A DNA stretch of 64,000 nt from Serinus canaria. Its lineage: Eukaryota > Chordata > Aves > Passeriformes > Fringillidae. Under the pieces are notes generated by a model. That model did no database searches. It was given only the letters and a program-made list of their open reading frames with translations, and was not told where the DNA came from. The position numbers were made by a program, and so were the translations under genes. Below, in pieces: positions 23,959-37,977 of the stretch. The DNA lies in assembly GCF_022539315.1 (NCBI RefSeq), contig NC_066316.1, positions 28,149,245 through 28,213,244 of the forward strand, read 5' to 3'. Positions within the stretch are counted from its first letter, which is position 1. Each line of letters opens with the position of its first letter.

Positions 23959-26900
23959 CACTGCGAAGCAGGGGGCATGGCTGCGCCCGGGTGATGTCAG
24001 CTGCAAATAGGGCTTTGAAATAAGAGTGTGGGAACGGGGAGAGGTTTGAACGTGTTGCGTGCCGGAGCTTTGATCAGCTGTCTGTGGTACTGGAGAGAGG
24101 AGAGACTTGGGTTTGTGTTTTCAGCTGTGCCGGGTGGGTCGGTGTTGGCCTTGGCCAGGGAAGCGGCGTTCCATAGGCACCCGCACGGGAAGCCTGGAAC
24201 TCTGATACTCGTTATCAGCAGAGGAGTCTGAAACGATTTTATGAAAGTAAATCAAGCTGGTCAACCTTAACATGTTTTCAGTTCAAAGCACACTTGTCTC
24301 CACTGGAAAAGTGAGAAATTAAGGTTAATATTGCAAAGAAACTAAAGTTAGCTCCACGAATCAGTAGGTTGTAAGTTGATTACTTGCATACAACATTTTT
24401 TGTGTGACACTTTGAAGTGAGATTGAGGAAAAGGGGGAAAGAGGGAGGCCTTCCCAAGGTATTCATACCCAAACATATCAAGAAGTGCCTATAGGAAGCC
24501 CTGAAAAATTTAGCAGCTCTGAACCCCAAAGCTATTTTTTAATTATTTAAAAAGTTTTTTAAATTAATATCTTAATTTAAAATAAATCTTTATTTGTTTT
24601 CTGAGCATTTTGTTTTTCAAATTAAATACTTGGGTCTCATTGTCTTTTTTTTCTCCTTTTTCTTTTTTTGCACATAGGTAAGGTTTGGGAACTTCTTTGA
24701 AAATTGGAAGTACAGAAGTTCGTGAAAGCTCTTGGTTCCAGTAGCCCTGGCTTTGTAGTCAATACTAAATAACAGGAAAATTCAAGCAAAATTTCAGGAA
24801 TTCACGATGCCAATTCTAACCTGAACTGGCTGGCCTTCCAGTCCCAATAAACTTGGAAATCAGTCTTTGATTTGTACTATTTTAAACACTTCTCCATACT
24901 CTATATGCAGACTTGGTTAAAATAGCATTTAAAGTGTATGTACCTGGACTGCATCAGTTTGTCCTGCTCGGAATTCTGCAATTAAAAGAATGTCCTTTAT
25001 CAACAGGCAATTATACCAAAGCCTGTGGGTCAAGAAAGTGCAGAATGTGTGATTAGAGGAACATGCTGAGGAGTGAGTACTGCTTAGGCATAGACTTGTG
25101 ATACAGAAATGATGAAGGCCCTTAAATAATCATAGAACCTGTGTCAGAAAGATTTAATGCTCTGTGTAACTTGCAGAACATACTGGCAGCTTTCCAAGGA
25201 GAATAGTTGTCGTAAGTCAGAGCAAGAACTGTGGAACTGATCTTGATGTTATGTGTGAATGAGCTCTCAGATGCTTATGAAGTTGCACTGAAGTACAAAA
25301 CTTGTTGCTCTAACTCAAGACATTCCTTTTCCTGTCTGTCTAAAATGTTGGGGAAAAGTAGTAATAAAATTGCCAGTTTAAGCACTGCTGACAACTGCAG
25401 CTTTGGGATTTTCTTGACACTTAAACAAACAAGAAAACTTCTTACTTTTTTTTTAGATTTTATTTTTTGGCTGCATGTTTGATATTATAGAAATGCAGTA
25501 ATTTATTTGAAGGCATATTAACTGACCATGCTGTAACCAGAAATTACACCATGGGCTGGAGTGACAGATGCTGTTACACTGAGATTAGGTTGTTGAAGAA
25601 AAGCCATTTCACTTTTCAATCAGCTGAGAGGGTTTATTAAAGTGTACAAATGTGATCACAAGTACATGTCTGACACCATTATTAGCCTCTGCTTTAAGCA
25701 GCATTGAAAGGGCTTTTTATAAGTGATCAGCTAACCAGCTTCAGTTAAAAAAGAAGGGATGGCTTCATTCTTTCTGTTACTAGCACAGAACTTCAGGACT
25801 TAATAAAATAAGAAGAACAGTGTATTTAAATTTAGCTGGCAAAAGTTTAATCTGACCAAGATTTCCATGTGGTTGGTACCTTTAGACATTGTTTAAATGT
25901 ATCCTGGGTTAGGAAAATCTGGGTAAAATTACCGGAAAGTACTAAGCAGTGGGCTTGATTGTGCCTAGTGGAACAGGAAACTAAAAACAAGCTGTATGAC
26001 ATATAAAAATTGACACATTAGGGTTAGGATTAGATTCCAGGAGCATAACTCTTGACTGTCTTTGTATATGAGATTTAGAGGGGGCTGCATGTTCTGGATT
26101 TAAAGCTGAGATTCATTTCAGCTGGAATGAAGGAGCATCAGGGTTTTGTGAGTTTGTCATTTATGCTGATGCTTCAGTTTATAAATGACATGGACAAGAG
26201 TGATCAAGTTAAACGCCTATCACCCATTTGGAGGAGCCTTAATAAATTTGTGAGAGTTGCACACAGGAAGCTGGACACATTCTTGTATACGTTGTGTTTA
26301 ATGAGCATATTCACCACTCAACACTAAAGTCTATCTTAGAAGGTACCAATATTGATTGAGACTCTGCCAGAGCTAGACAATGCTGTGTTATAACTCAATC
26401 TCATAAAATATCCTATTGGCCCTTTAGGACACAACCTTGGCCCTCTGACTGGAGAGCTAGAAGCTCAGAGTCAGACTTGACATGGTAGCGGCAGACTTTA
26501 AATGTTAAACATTTCCAGGTCTGTAGAGGCAAGGTACCGAAAAGCTTCAAGCCACCACTGGACATATGGTAGCCAGATTCACCATGAAAGAAAATTAGCA
26601 TATAATGGTTTTACTCAGTACAGTAAACTAATGATTTAAAGGAGTGTAACCTCTGTGTGAAATGGAAATGTACACTTTGAAATGTGCTGAATCTTACATA
26701 ATGACCAAGACAGAAAAGGACAGGGACCTTTAGTTGAAGACACATACTCAGATGTAATTCTGAGAAATAATCAAATTCAGAAGAAAGGGTAGCGTGTCTT
26801 AAAATTCTTCTAAAAGGATGGGCCCCAGTGGTTTGCTTTTAAAACGCTGTTCTCATTAGAAATTCTTTTCTCATTGTCCTGTAGCGCTGCAGTGGCAGAA

Positions 26901-27349
26901 TGCGGGTTTTCTAAAGTGAACTTCATATGATCAAAACAACCTCACGTACATACATGCAGTAAACCACACTCTTTTGGCTTAATAGGACCAGGAGCAAAAC
27001 ATATTTGTGGTCACAATCACAATCAACACTTCATTGGCAATAGCAGGCAATAGTAGTAGAAAACAAAAACAGTATTATTCTGTATGATCTAGATATCAGA
27101 CCAGACGGGTACCATCCACAGTATTATTTAAATAGTTTCTCTTCTGACTCATATTTGCAGACTGGCCGTGGCATTGGCATTTTAATTCATATTAAATCAG
27201 GACAAGACTAAACATATAAGCCAATGAGAGTCAGACACACTAAAACAATTAGAATAAACAGGGGAAACTTTGGCATGGCAATTGAAAACAGCAGAAGCAT
27301 AGAAGAAAATGTAAGATGGAAAAACAGTCTTTGGATAGTCACAACAACA

Positions 27350-27386
27350 ACAGTCTTTCAGTTTAACAACAGTCTTTCAGTTTAAC
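27350..27386. repeat. 19-bp tandem duplication
   Basis: ACAGTCTTTCAGTTTAAC is repeated with period 19 (CAGTCTTTCA at 27351 and 27370), preceded by a short CAA run. Confidence 0.85.
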
Positions 27387-28721
27387 TCAAGAGAATGACA
27401 CCACAGTCCAAAAAGTGGAAAACTGCATTTTTTAAAAATTTTCAGGATTTCAAGACTTTAGTTTTCTGTGGGCCTCTTTCCTCTCATAACATTTCACTCC
27501 CTTTACAGAGTAGAACTGAAAGTGCTTCCAGCCCCTGCTGTAACAACCACCGTTAATAATTACTGCAAGTACTGAACTGACTGTTAGCATTCAGCAAGGC
27601 AGAAAGGCAAGGCAGAGAAAGCACTGAGCTCCATAAAGAGTAGTGTGCTGCTGATCTGCAGTGGACAGCAGTGACAAATGCACATTGGTATGAGCATCCC
27701 AAACACATCAAATCCTCTTTGCTAAGGGAGCACCACAACCTCTGCTTGGGCCAAATGGCAAAGATACCTCGTTAGGTTAGTGAGAGTATGTGTCTTCCTT
27801 TTAAGTCTCTAGTGGTGATTATTGTCTGCTGAAGTGCTGAAGTGAATGGCTCATTGGCACATTGGAAATGTCCATGATCCAAAACTATGTCTGTACTTTC
27901 TTTTTCAGAAGTGTAGTATTTGGAACAATAATTGCAGACTTTTTTTGGTGGGAATGTGAAAAAGGAATTTTCTTGTGTTTCTTTTGAGTGATGAGAGGAA
28001 ATCTTGCATATGACTTCGTTTTCTTCTTTGCTTTGTTTCCAGATCTCACACATCTTCTCGTTTCCATCATTTCTCTTGCATGTCACCAACTTTAATGGTT
28101 TTACCTTGTTTTGATATTTCTTTTGCTCTTCAGTTTCTCCTAGCAGTGAAGAGTTCTAGAATCCTTCAAATCCACTTCTTTTGTGTTTTTGTTTTTATCT
28201 GTAATGCTTCCCCTGCAGCAGCCGCTCCTCATTCTAGTCAATCTGCCATTGCCAGCAGCATGGGAAAGCACAACTGTGAAGGAATACAAGCTTAGTCCAG
28301 TTGAGGAAATTATTCTTTGGATCCAATGAAAGACATCAAGGCATGAGAGAATGTGTCATCTGTGAATTGTTTCATTTATGTAATAGAGAAAAATCTGGGC
28401 TTGATTTCAGACCCAGTGCTGTCTGCCCCTTGTCTTCTTCTCTGACCTAGCAAAATTTGGGTGCATTTTAAATGCAGGATGTACAGGCTTAGCATTTTGT
28501 TTTTCTGCTCTGATTTTAGAGAACCTAACTGTTTAGAGAAACTCCTGTTTGCCTTCTCTTGTGTGGCAGGAAGAAAGCTGTGTCTTGGGGGCTTCAAAAA
28601 AAAAAAAGTGGATAAAATGAAGTTGATGAAATATTCAGTAATGGCATTCTGTAAGAAAATTGTCATCTGTGCATATACAGCTTTTGAGTATCTCTACTGG
28701 CCCAAACACTGGTGATACAGG

Positions 28722-28765
28722 GCCTAATCCAAGCTCATTCATATCAAAAGAAGCTTTTCACTGCT
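28722..28765. mobile_element. Possible very old amniote repeat fragment
   Basis: GGGCCTAATCCAAGCTCATTC resembles the ends of old palindromic DNA elements of amniotes, which begin with GGGCCTGATCC and run into a CATTGAAGTCAATGG core. Only one degraded half is visible. This is a recall-based match and weak. Confidence 0.3.
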
Positions 28766-31700
28766 GCCAGCTGAAATTAAATTGTCATCCTCCAGCAAAA
28801 TCTGAGTGAGAGTCTATTTTAGGGTGAGACAGAGTTTAATATTCTAGCATGTTAGAGGTATTCGGTGTTATACCCCAGACTTGAAAAGTTTCCAACAAAG
28901 TTCCTCTAACAAAAAATGACAAAATATTGAAGAGGGGAAAAGGAGGGAAAATGTCTGCTTGGGTGCTTCTTAAATTAACACTAAATAACTAGGCCAAGGC
29001 CACCAGGGACTTTTTTAAACTCATTACAAGGGCTGCATTTGCAACTAAGGTTATGAACCCCAAGCAAGAGACAGTGCGCCATTGATCCCAGCTGGCACCT
29101 TCTGAAAGAACTGTTGTTTGTGCCACAGAGGATGCTGTGGGCCCTCTCTGAGAAGGACTGGTGGTGCTAGAACACCTGCTCAGCCCTTGTCTTTGGCTCT
29201 TACCCATGAAAACGGGTTTTTTCCTCCCCTTCCTAAATGGAAATGTGGAAGTTTTAGAAGTCTCGGGAAATGTGAATGTGAAAGTGGTCACACAATATCT
29301 TTTAAGTTAAGCACAACAAAAGTGTTGCTTTCTGGATTCTATTTAATTGAAATGTCCCTGCCCTTTCACTTGCTGTGTTCATTTTGTGTCCTGTGCTACT
29401 GTGTACTGTAATTAGGCACTGTTTTTACTTCCAGAGGCCATTCCATTTCAGCAATAGCTAATATACCTCTTGTTTTTTTAGACTTCTTTATCTTGTTGAG
29501 TTTTAATAGTATGTATTTAGTAGTGCTTTTGAGCTAAAAAATGCCCCATGTGGTACTACAGGCAAGCCTGCACTACATGAATCCCAGTCACCAAGAACAG
29601 TGCTATTTGCCCTACTGTGCATTGGGAAAACATTTTGCAATTTGAGGACAGGAAGAAGGGTGTTTTGCTTTGTAAAAAGATAGGAATAAGTTAAGAGAAT
29701 TGGAGAAAGATATTAAAAGGGGCAAAAATTATAGGAATTACCAAAGTTTTTACTGCAGGAAGTGTAAAGAGTCTACCTAAAGAGAAGAAATTGAGATAAA
29801 AAGCAGGGTCCTTACAGTCCTAACAGTGACGTGTCCCCAGTTGTCCAGAGGCCCCTTGCTTTTCTGCGTCTCTTTCTGCCAGTTGTGCCTATCTGCTTGC
29901 TTTCTGCAATTTTCTCGCATAGCTGCATGGCAAAATTCAGGGAAAAGCTCTCTTCTAGTCCTGCTGTCTTCTCCCAGCAGCAGTATTTTTGAAGATACGG
30001 CACCGGCACCGAGAGGGTTCTGTTACCTCCTCCTTCCCATGAATGAGTTCCCAGCTATCTGTTTCTTTTCCTACCAGCTGCAGTGTCTGGTCTGCTTAAG
30101 TTTGTAAATTGCTTTGAGATCCTTCAAGATAAAAGGTTCTTCTTAAGTGAGATCATTATCGCCTTGTACATTTCTCCACTCCCTTTTCTCAGTTCAAGCT
30201 TCTTTTCTCGACTTGGGGTCCGGCACAGTACTTAACGTTCCTAACTCATGGCAAAACACAGCTTACACACAAATTTCAGCTTCCAATCCTTGGGTTGTTT
30301 GACGCCTCTTAGAGTACTTCAGAGCTGAAGGTTAAATATATGTATTTTCCTGAGCTGATGCCAAGATGCTTAGCACTTGCCACACTGAGATCGTACTTCT
30401 GCATTTGCGTCTGACTTCATGTTATTTTGTGTGCTTCAAGAGACTGTGGAGTTCTCTTCCTCCCACTTCTGAAGTACTTACTCATTCTAGGAAGCATTCC
30501 AGCTACAGCGTTGCTCTGAGATCCTACACTGGGTTCTCATAGCCATACTTTGTTCATGTTCTTGTGGTTATACTGTATGCCTGTCAGGGCAGGGATTTGA
30601 CTCCTCTGTGGTGTGGTGAACTTACAAAGGGGAACCCTGACAGGAGTTCAGAGGGCTCTCTGTTCAAACGTTCATAGGCAGTAACACAGTGTTTGGCCAG
30701 GAGAACCTTATTTTTGTTCAGCTGCAAGTCTTCTTGTCGTCTCCATCTTCTGTAGTTTAACTGGCTAGTAAGAGAGTTTTTCACTGCATGGTATCTGCGT
30801 GTTTATTCCCAATGTCACTCACATTCTAGTGAAATTTCCCTCTTTCCAATGAAAGTGAGGTCATCTTAAACCTGTGTTTATGATATTGCAGCCATTTCCA
30901 TGGCAGTAGACTATGATATCATCAGTGGAGGATTATGCCTTTCCTATGTGTGTTAGCAATTAAAAATTATGGTTTGTGAGATAAAACTAGTATTTACCAA
31001 GCTTTTAGCTTTAGTCCATGTGAGACTGGGAAACTATTGCTTAATCCTCTAGAGAGTTCACATGGGTAATGGAGTAAATGAATCTAGAAACATTTTGATC
31101 CTAGCAGGTGATACGTTTTTGGGGTATATTTTCCTAATGAAAGAAGAAAATCAGCTACTCCATCTTGTGTTCTCTAGCCTGGTCAAGAACACTTGTCTGA
31201 AATCCAGTGGCACTCCTTACATACTCCTTAGTATTCAGAGCTAATTAATTGTTTGACTTAAAGATTCATAATTTTATGCTCTCACTAAATGTCATTTTTC
31301 ACCTTTGGAGGTCAGTAAGCTATTAGACCCACAAAAGTAATACAACGTGATCATCAGTCTTTTCGTCTTTTTAGATGCCCTATTTGCCAGTTATCAGTAA
31401 CTGAATCTCTTTGTTGAATCTTCCTGAAGGTGTACATGCTTTCTCATGGGCTGGTGACAGGAGAGGCCAGTTTCAACACCATAACTGATAAAAGATAAAA
31501 TTCATCCATTTAAAATGCAGAGTCCAGTGTTAGAACAGTCACTAATGCTGCAAGATGAGAGTGGTGGACTCAAAATATAATTTATTTCATCCCTTCAAAT
31601 ACTTAAGAATTTTTAAGCCAAAGAAGTAGACTTTCCTCAAAAAGAGTGTGAAAAAAAAAAGGAAAAGACATTAGATGAATGTTTGTAGAGAATGGACATC

Positions 31701-34504
31701 ATCAGCCTAGATATTGCAACGTGAGACAAAATTAATAGTAATTTTTTGGTAGTGTAGTTTCATTTCAGAAACACACTACTACTCTGTACATTTCAGCCTA
31801 TCTATTTTCCCACCTAACACAAGTGAACTCTCATAAAATATCTCTTTCTGTTATCTGGGTATGACCATTTGGAAAAAAAATGTCAAAATGGTGTGCCCTA
31901 AGTACATACAAACTTGTTCAGTTACACAGAAGGTCTAGGATGTGAAAGGATTCTTCCTGAAATTGTTACCATATGAGTGACTATGACAGAAAGAAATTCC
32001 TTTTCCCATTGTTGTTCATTGAAATGGAACCAGGCTGGGATAAAAGGATAGACAAAATTATTATATGTAAGTTTTGGAGACTAAAATTACTAATGCCATA
32101 ACAGTCCTGGCTCTTATTTCCTGACTATACAGTCAGGTGATGTTACAGCAACCTCCTGGGCATGCACCTTCCCCATCATTTTGCATTCCTTCTGAGGCTT
32201 CATCTGTCTGTTGGAAACCCAGAGTTGATACCTCAGTTGAAAGAAAGTTAAATGTCAGGAAGTAAAATGGTTATGATCAGGGAAGAGAATGTTGGGTTGA
32301 AAGCTTATTTACCAATTGTCCAATATCACAGTAAGAAGGGGGTTGTGTTAATTTGTGCTACAAAAAGATGTCAGTTTATCTCAGTAATGCTCTGTAGCAT
32401 ACGGCCGTTGCTTCACATTATAACATCCCACGTTCCAGAGGGCACAGCAATTGCCTTTTGCTCTCTGTAGGGCTGTTAGCAGCTGAGCTGTTCCAAGTAA
32501 ATAGCATGCAAAGCATCAATACACTGGGCACTAGCAGTGTCAGTACTGCAGGGTATTCCTTGGGCTTCTGCTATATCCCATGATACACACTGAATATTAA
32601 GCTGTGTTATGAAAGTATCTATAATTTCTAGCCCAAATAAATACTTTTTCCATATAACTTCCACAGATTTGTAATGGTTTGGTTATTCTCCTACTATTAC
32701 TGGAAACTGGTTTTGACCATTTAAATAAAATGCCTCTTGCCTTTTCAGTCTGGAGGTGTCTGTCGTGCAAGATTCACAACAGTCAAATAGGAAGTTGTCT
32801 AAAGGAACTTCTTTGAAAATATTTGTCACAATAGGCAGGTGTTTGGCACTAGATTTTAACACTCAACACTGAGAATATTATATTTTCTCCCCCTTTGTTA
32901 GACACAGAATGGTGTGATTATTATTCCATTCTGTCTTGTTAATGAATTACTTGCTGGTTCTACTGTTAAAGGAAATAACCATTTTCCTAGATGCATTTCT
33001 AGACCTAAGTGTCTTTGGGTGAATTTTAGGACTCCTGACAGTAAAGAGCTGCTGGCACAAATCAAGACCTGCAATAAAAATCATACAGAGTCGATGGTAA
33101 CAAATTTGTGTAAAAACACTCTGGGCAGGCATATATATTATGTTGCCTCTAGGAACTGTCTGAGCTGTTCTTTCCATATGAGTGTACCAGTAACGTTTTG
33201 TTTGCTTTTATATGGCTCCAGTTGTTAGCTCCTATATCAAGCTGCAGTAAGTTATTTGATGCTGACATCCAGGTTCCCTTGAGGATCCTTGTATCATACT
33301 TTGAGCCTGGAGAAAATACAAAATTACTTTTCACTAGTATGTTGCCAAAGTAGGTGCAGCTTTGTAGAACACGTTGATCTCTGTGACAACTAATTATAAA
33401 ATAAGAAGGTGGTAATGTTCCCAAATATATCAGTGTGCTCTCTTATGTATTTTATTCTTTCTTCTTTCCATTTCTGAATTTAGTTCTTTTTTCCTCCTTT
33501 TTCTCCTGTGCGACATCAATAGCATGTCATTGGTTGAACCATGAAATTTCCCCTAATTTGTTTTCGCCTCTTCTTGGTGTCCTTGTACATCATGTTCTTA
33601 CAGTGCACTTCTCTTCTGTATTGCTCTTTCCCTCTCATCTTTCAAAAATAACTTTGACGTCCAAAGTATCATAACTCTCTTTTGTCGATTTATTCCATCC
33701 ATCACTTGCTATATTTTCCGTGTTCTTTCAGATCCCTATTTATACAAAATATATAAAACTTGGTAGTATAAACAGCAGAAAGAAAAAACATTGGTCAGAG
33801 CTGAAAATGAAGGATAAGCAGATCAAGTTCAGGATTCGTGGGAAAACTGTCATTTTTCATGTTCTCAGCAGCAATGAGATTGAATATTCATTCCTTCTTC
33901 TAATTGTCTGATCCTGTTAGTGTTAATTAATTGGGAATATCCTGTTAGTATTGCTCAATAATTTTTAAAATTCATTTTCATTTTTCTTTTTCCCAGAAAG
34001 GACCAAGTGAAAAAATGCCCATTTGGAAAAAAAGTAGTTGGTGATTATGCTGGAACTCATACTACTCCATATAGAGACAGCAAAAATGTGCAGATTTTTC
34101 TTCAGTTTTTATTCCCTGTTGCTCATTAAATTCTGTGCTTAGATGGAGACACAGGGGTTTTCTATTGGTAGGCATTAGAAGCTAGGGTTATATGGAGTTA
34201 CACTTTTCCTTCTGATATTTAGGGATCTACCTCTTCCAACAGTGCTTAAATTGTGAAAAAAGTAAAGGGACTTATCTGGAGGAGATTCATACCTGTCACA
34301 GCAGAGTTAACCTTGGCCAGTGAAGCCCACACACATTCCCCTCACACCCTGCACATTCTCATCTTTGCCCTGCAAGCCTTAATGTTACTGTAATCCCAAA
34401 TTTTAGTTGGTGCCTTTATAATTAGATGGAACTTCAGAGAACACTTTCTTTTATCAGTGAATCAACAATAAGATAGTTTCAAAGTAAAAACTTGACCAAA
34501 AATT

Positions 34505-34562
34505 TATCCTGAAGTGGCTAGGCAGTTAAACTTGATGGTGGTTGTAGTGCCTTCTAACTGAA
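34505..34562 (+). mobile_element. CR1 LINE 3' tip
   Basis: TGGCTAGGCAGTTAAACTTG, then ATGGTGG and GTGCCTTCTAACTGAAC, corresponds to the CR1 end block (GGTTGGACTTGATGATC... GGTCCCTTCCAACT). It leads directly into the ATTCT array, where a normal copy would have one to three ATTCTATG units. Confidence 0.65.
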
Positions 34563-34649
34563 CTATTCTATTCTATTCTATTCTATTCTATTCTATTCTA
34601 TTCTATTCTATTCTATTCTATTCTACTATTCTTCTATTCTATTCTATTC
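34563..34649. repeat. (ATTCT)n pentanucleotide microsatellite
   Basis: Twelve perfect CTATT units at 34563-34622, then an interrupted part (CTA, CTATT, CTT, three more units). It sits in RBKS intron 1, immediately after a CR1 tip. The human SCA10 locus has the same unit, but in an unrelated gene. Confidence 0.95.
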
Positions 34650-37600
34650 CCATATAATAAATATACATGTATTTAAATCTGTTTATTGCTTTCATTATTT
34701 ATGATACATTGAATAAATGTATGTAAGCAATGTCTCAGTTTGGTTATACTTTTCATTCATGACCCATATGGATTCAGCAGGAAGCACTGCACATATAAAC
34801 TTGATAAAAAATATCATATTTCTCAAAATTACTATCCTGGCTATAAGCTTTTAGAACATCTTATTGAAGAAAATGATAAGTACTTGGACTGCACTGTACT
34901 TTGTCTTGATGACTCTGTACTGTGAAAACACATCTATGATGTTGCTTGTAATATTATAGTTTATAAAACACAATATGCTCATGTGCAAAATGCTAATACT
35001 TAATGGCGTGTGGAGGTTATTTTTATTTTTTACCTGAAAACGACTGACAGCAAGATTTTCTATGGTAGGTGCCATTTTCTGGATGATAGTAAAGTATAAG
35101 GATCATATTCTATCAATATCAAATATCAGTAAAGTATCAGAATAAAAAAAATAGTGCAGATTACTTTGTTGATTTACCAGTGCATAGAAAATTGTGATGA
35201 CAAGAACAAGGACCATGTGGCCTGTCCAACCAACCATATTATTTCTTCTTTGTTCACTGTTGTCTGATAAATCCTTTTTTAAGAGGTATTAAAAAAAAAA
35301 GTTATATCTGCATGTCTTGTTTATCTTATCTGTCCTTGGACATGTAAAGATCACTCTTTGCTTGGGTCGCAAAGGTTGTTTTGTTTTGTATTGTTTTTTT
35401 CTGTTTCAGCACTGGTATATTTCATCATGATACAATGTTCTGTTCAGCACAGGAACTGTAGGCAGCCTACTTCAGTTCTGGGTGAGCACAGCCTGTTTCA
35501 GAGACAGTCTATTCTAACATTACTGTCAGATTGCATTGAAAATAATTATGTAACTGCCATTCCAAAAATAATGTAATCGAGAGACATCAATGAAGAACAA
35601 CGTGGGAGGCAAATAAAGCTAGAGAGTAGCAATTCTGAAAATTTCTACAATCTTTCTTAAATACAAAACAGATGTTTGGTAAGAATGATGGAATGTTTGC
35701 TCAGACTTAAATATCTGAAGATAGATTTATTTGCGTTTTTTAAGTCTCTTTAGAGCTTCAGCTTCAGAATTAAACATTCCACACATTATTAACTCATCAA
35801 TGTTGTTCCACCTTTTCCCCAGATTTAAATGCTAGTGATGTCAGGAAATGTTACAGGTTTGTTGTTCCATGAGAAAGCATTTTGGTAATTAGTAAAAAAA
35901 AATAATTTCTTTGTGTTGAAGTTTTCATATTCATAACATAATTTAGGAAATTGATATCTTAGTAATACCATGATTTCCCTGAAATGCAGTACAGTGTACT
36001 ACCATAAATGTTTCAGGGCATTCATCTGAATGCCTTTCTATTTGCTTCAGCTTTTAATATCTAGGAGGGTAAAATCAGATTCTGCACAAAGGGTCAACAA
36101 AATTATTCACTGAAGTTCTTGAAGACCTGTGGACAGCTGTTCTCATTCTATGTGTTACAAGTTTTGGTCTTTTTCAACTGAAGCTGTGATTGTACATATA
36201 AGAAGATACAACTCTTGTGGCCCTTGTACATGTAGTCACAGCCATTCATTTAATTTTCTCCCTTGCTAGAGATTTTCTACAGTTGTGCCACTTCGACTGT
36301 TAACCCACTCAGTAATGAGATCTGCAAACCAGTTTGTCTATTTATATATAGCTATATATCTATTAATGTGCTCATATAAACAGTTTGTATATTTATCTGT
36401 TGTTTGTATATATTTCTGTTTCATAAAATACATATTTTCCCTGATGGCAAAGCTCATTGAAAAGATTCCTGCGGCTTTGCACCAGTTTATCATTCACTTG
36501 TTTGTGTTGTGGTGATAAATGTTTTTTGATGTAAAATCAAACAGATTAAAAAAAAAAAAAACCCTCTGAATGGATGATGGTGTAAAGCTTTTGCATCTCA
36601 CTGTGCTGCAGAGGGACTCCTCTGTAAGTGTCAGTTATTGTGCCTGATACCAGCTTGGGTCGTGCTTCTATAGTGTTCATTGCTGTGGGCTACAGAAAGA
36701 ACTCAGACCATCAAACATCCAAGCAATTGGCAAGGGTTTGAATTGTCTGAAAACTTTTGAGGTTTTTTTAAAAGAAAGTCTTGTAATGTTGAGGAACATA
36801 GAAGGAAAAAAAATATAGAGATTTGCTGTGATTTTTAGGGTTTTGTCAGTCGTTAAAGGTCTGAAGGAAGTCTACAAATCTAGAACCAGATTGCCTCATG
36901 CTTAAACCAAGCTCTAGTTAACTAAATTCCTGAGGTAATCTCTTTAGAAATCTTGGAAGTTTTCTACCTCCCAATAAGATATTTTAATGGATGATTAAAA
37001 GGGGTCAAAGCATAAATGAGTCAAGAATATCAGATTTTGAAAAGAGTGTGGTCTTTTTGTCTCCGTGTTATGGATACTTTCCCACAGCACATGTTCAAAT
37101 CTTCAAAATGAAGCTAGACAAAACAGACCAAGGCTAAACCAAAATGTTAAGCCAAATCCAAAAGAGGTCTGAGACTTTTTCACCACAATGTTGTATTAAG
37201 TTGGAGGCAAGAACTGTTCTCTCCTTTGTATTTGTTCAGTTGTGAGAATCATGAAAGGCCAGTAAATTGTATGTACTAGACAGTGGCTAGTTACACCTAC
37301 TCTAATCTCACTGGGATTTTCCCCATTCTAGGGAATTCCCAGGAGTGGAGAAAGAAAGTTTTGTTCAGTGATTCAAAGAGAACAGAATCAAAGCTAAATT
37401 CTAGAGCTTTCCATTATATTACTTTTTATTAAGTCAGTTTTTAATTCAGTATTTCTGCTGCTATTTTCCTACCCCGATCATCTTCACCTCTCTTCAGGAA
37501 TTAAAGAAATCTGAATGTTTCTTTTGATACTATTTAAATAACGGTAATTTTAAGCATTTTTAGTGATATTTAATCTAATGTAGAAATTCACTTCCCTTCT

Positions 37601-37879
37601 GAGTTGCTCAATGAGAATATTGTTGGGCTTTTTTAGAGAAAAATATTCACGTGCTTTGATATTTTCCTTTCTCATGCATGCCATTCTCTGCAACATACTG
37701 ACACTCTCTGCTTTTCCATACATCTGAGCTAAGCATACTGTACTACTTAAGTAAACCTTAGCAGCAGAGCATTAAGTGTTTCCAGCACAAAGTAGTATCA
37801 AGTGCAAGTTGCAGCTTTGGCTCAGGGCAGTCTGGCTGTACTGCTGCCAGCAGAGGCTCTCCTGTTCCTCCCTTCACAG

Positions 37880-37977
37880 GCCCACCTTGGCTGCTGGATG
37901 ATGATTTGGATGAATGCGCTGATCCAAATGAAAATGACCCTTTGAAGAAAAATGTTTTGAATTATGAAGCTCTGTAA
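37880..37977 (+). other. Unexplained exon-like open segment
   Basis: After a pyrimidine-rich acceptor (CCTCCCTTCACAG) the segment reads, with one base taken from a prior exon, as PPWLLDDDLDECADPNENDP and then LKKNVLNYEAL and a TAA stop at 37975. AATAAA lies at 37980-37985. The frame stays open upstream to a TAG near 37758, about 72 codons in all, with no ATG. CT|GTAAGC at 37973/37974 could also act as a donor, giving a 94-bp internal exon. It does not fit RBKS: splicing from exon 1 meets a stop within eight codons. I do not recognise the protein. It may be the last exon of a nested gene, an old retrocopy end or chance. Confidence 0.3.

Noticed and set aside
22602..23978. Long open frames (up to 309 codons) across the promoter on both strands
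   Set aside because: They arise from GC-rich sequence with few stops and from CR1 frames at each end. The only supported coding part is RBKS exon 1 at 23470-23519.
37880..37973. Segment at 37.9 kb considered as an alternative RBKS exon
   Set aside because: Joined to RBKS exon 1 (phase 2) it meets a TGA within eight codons, so it cannot extend the RBKS frame.
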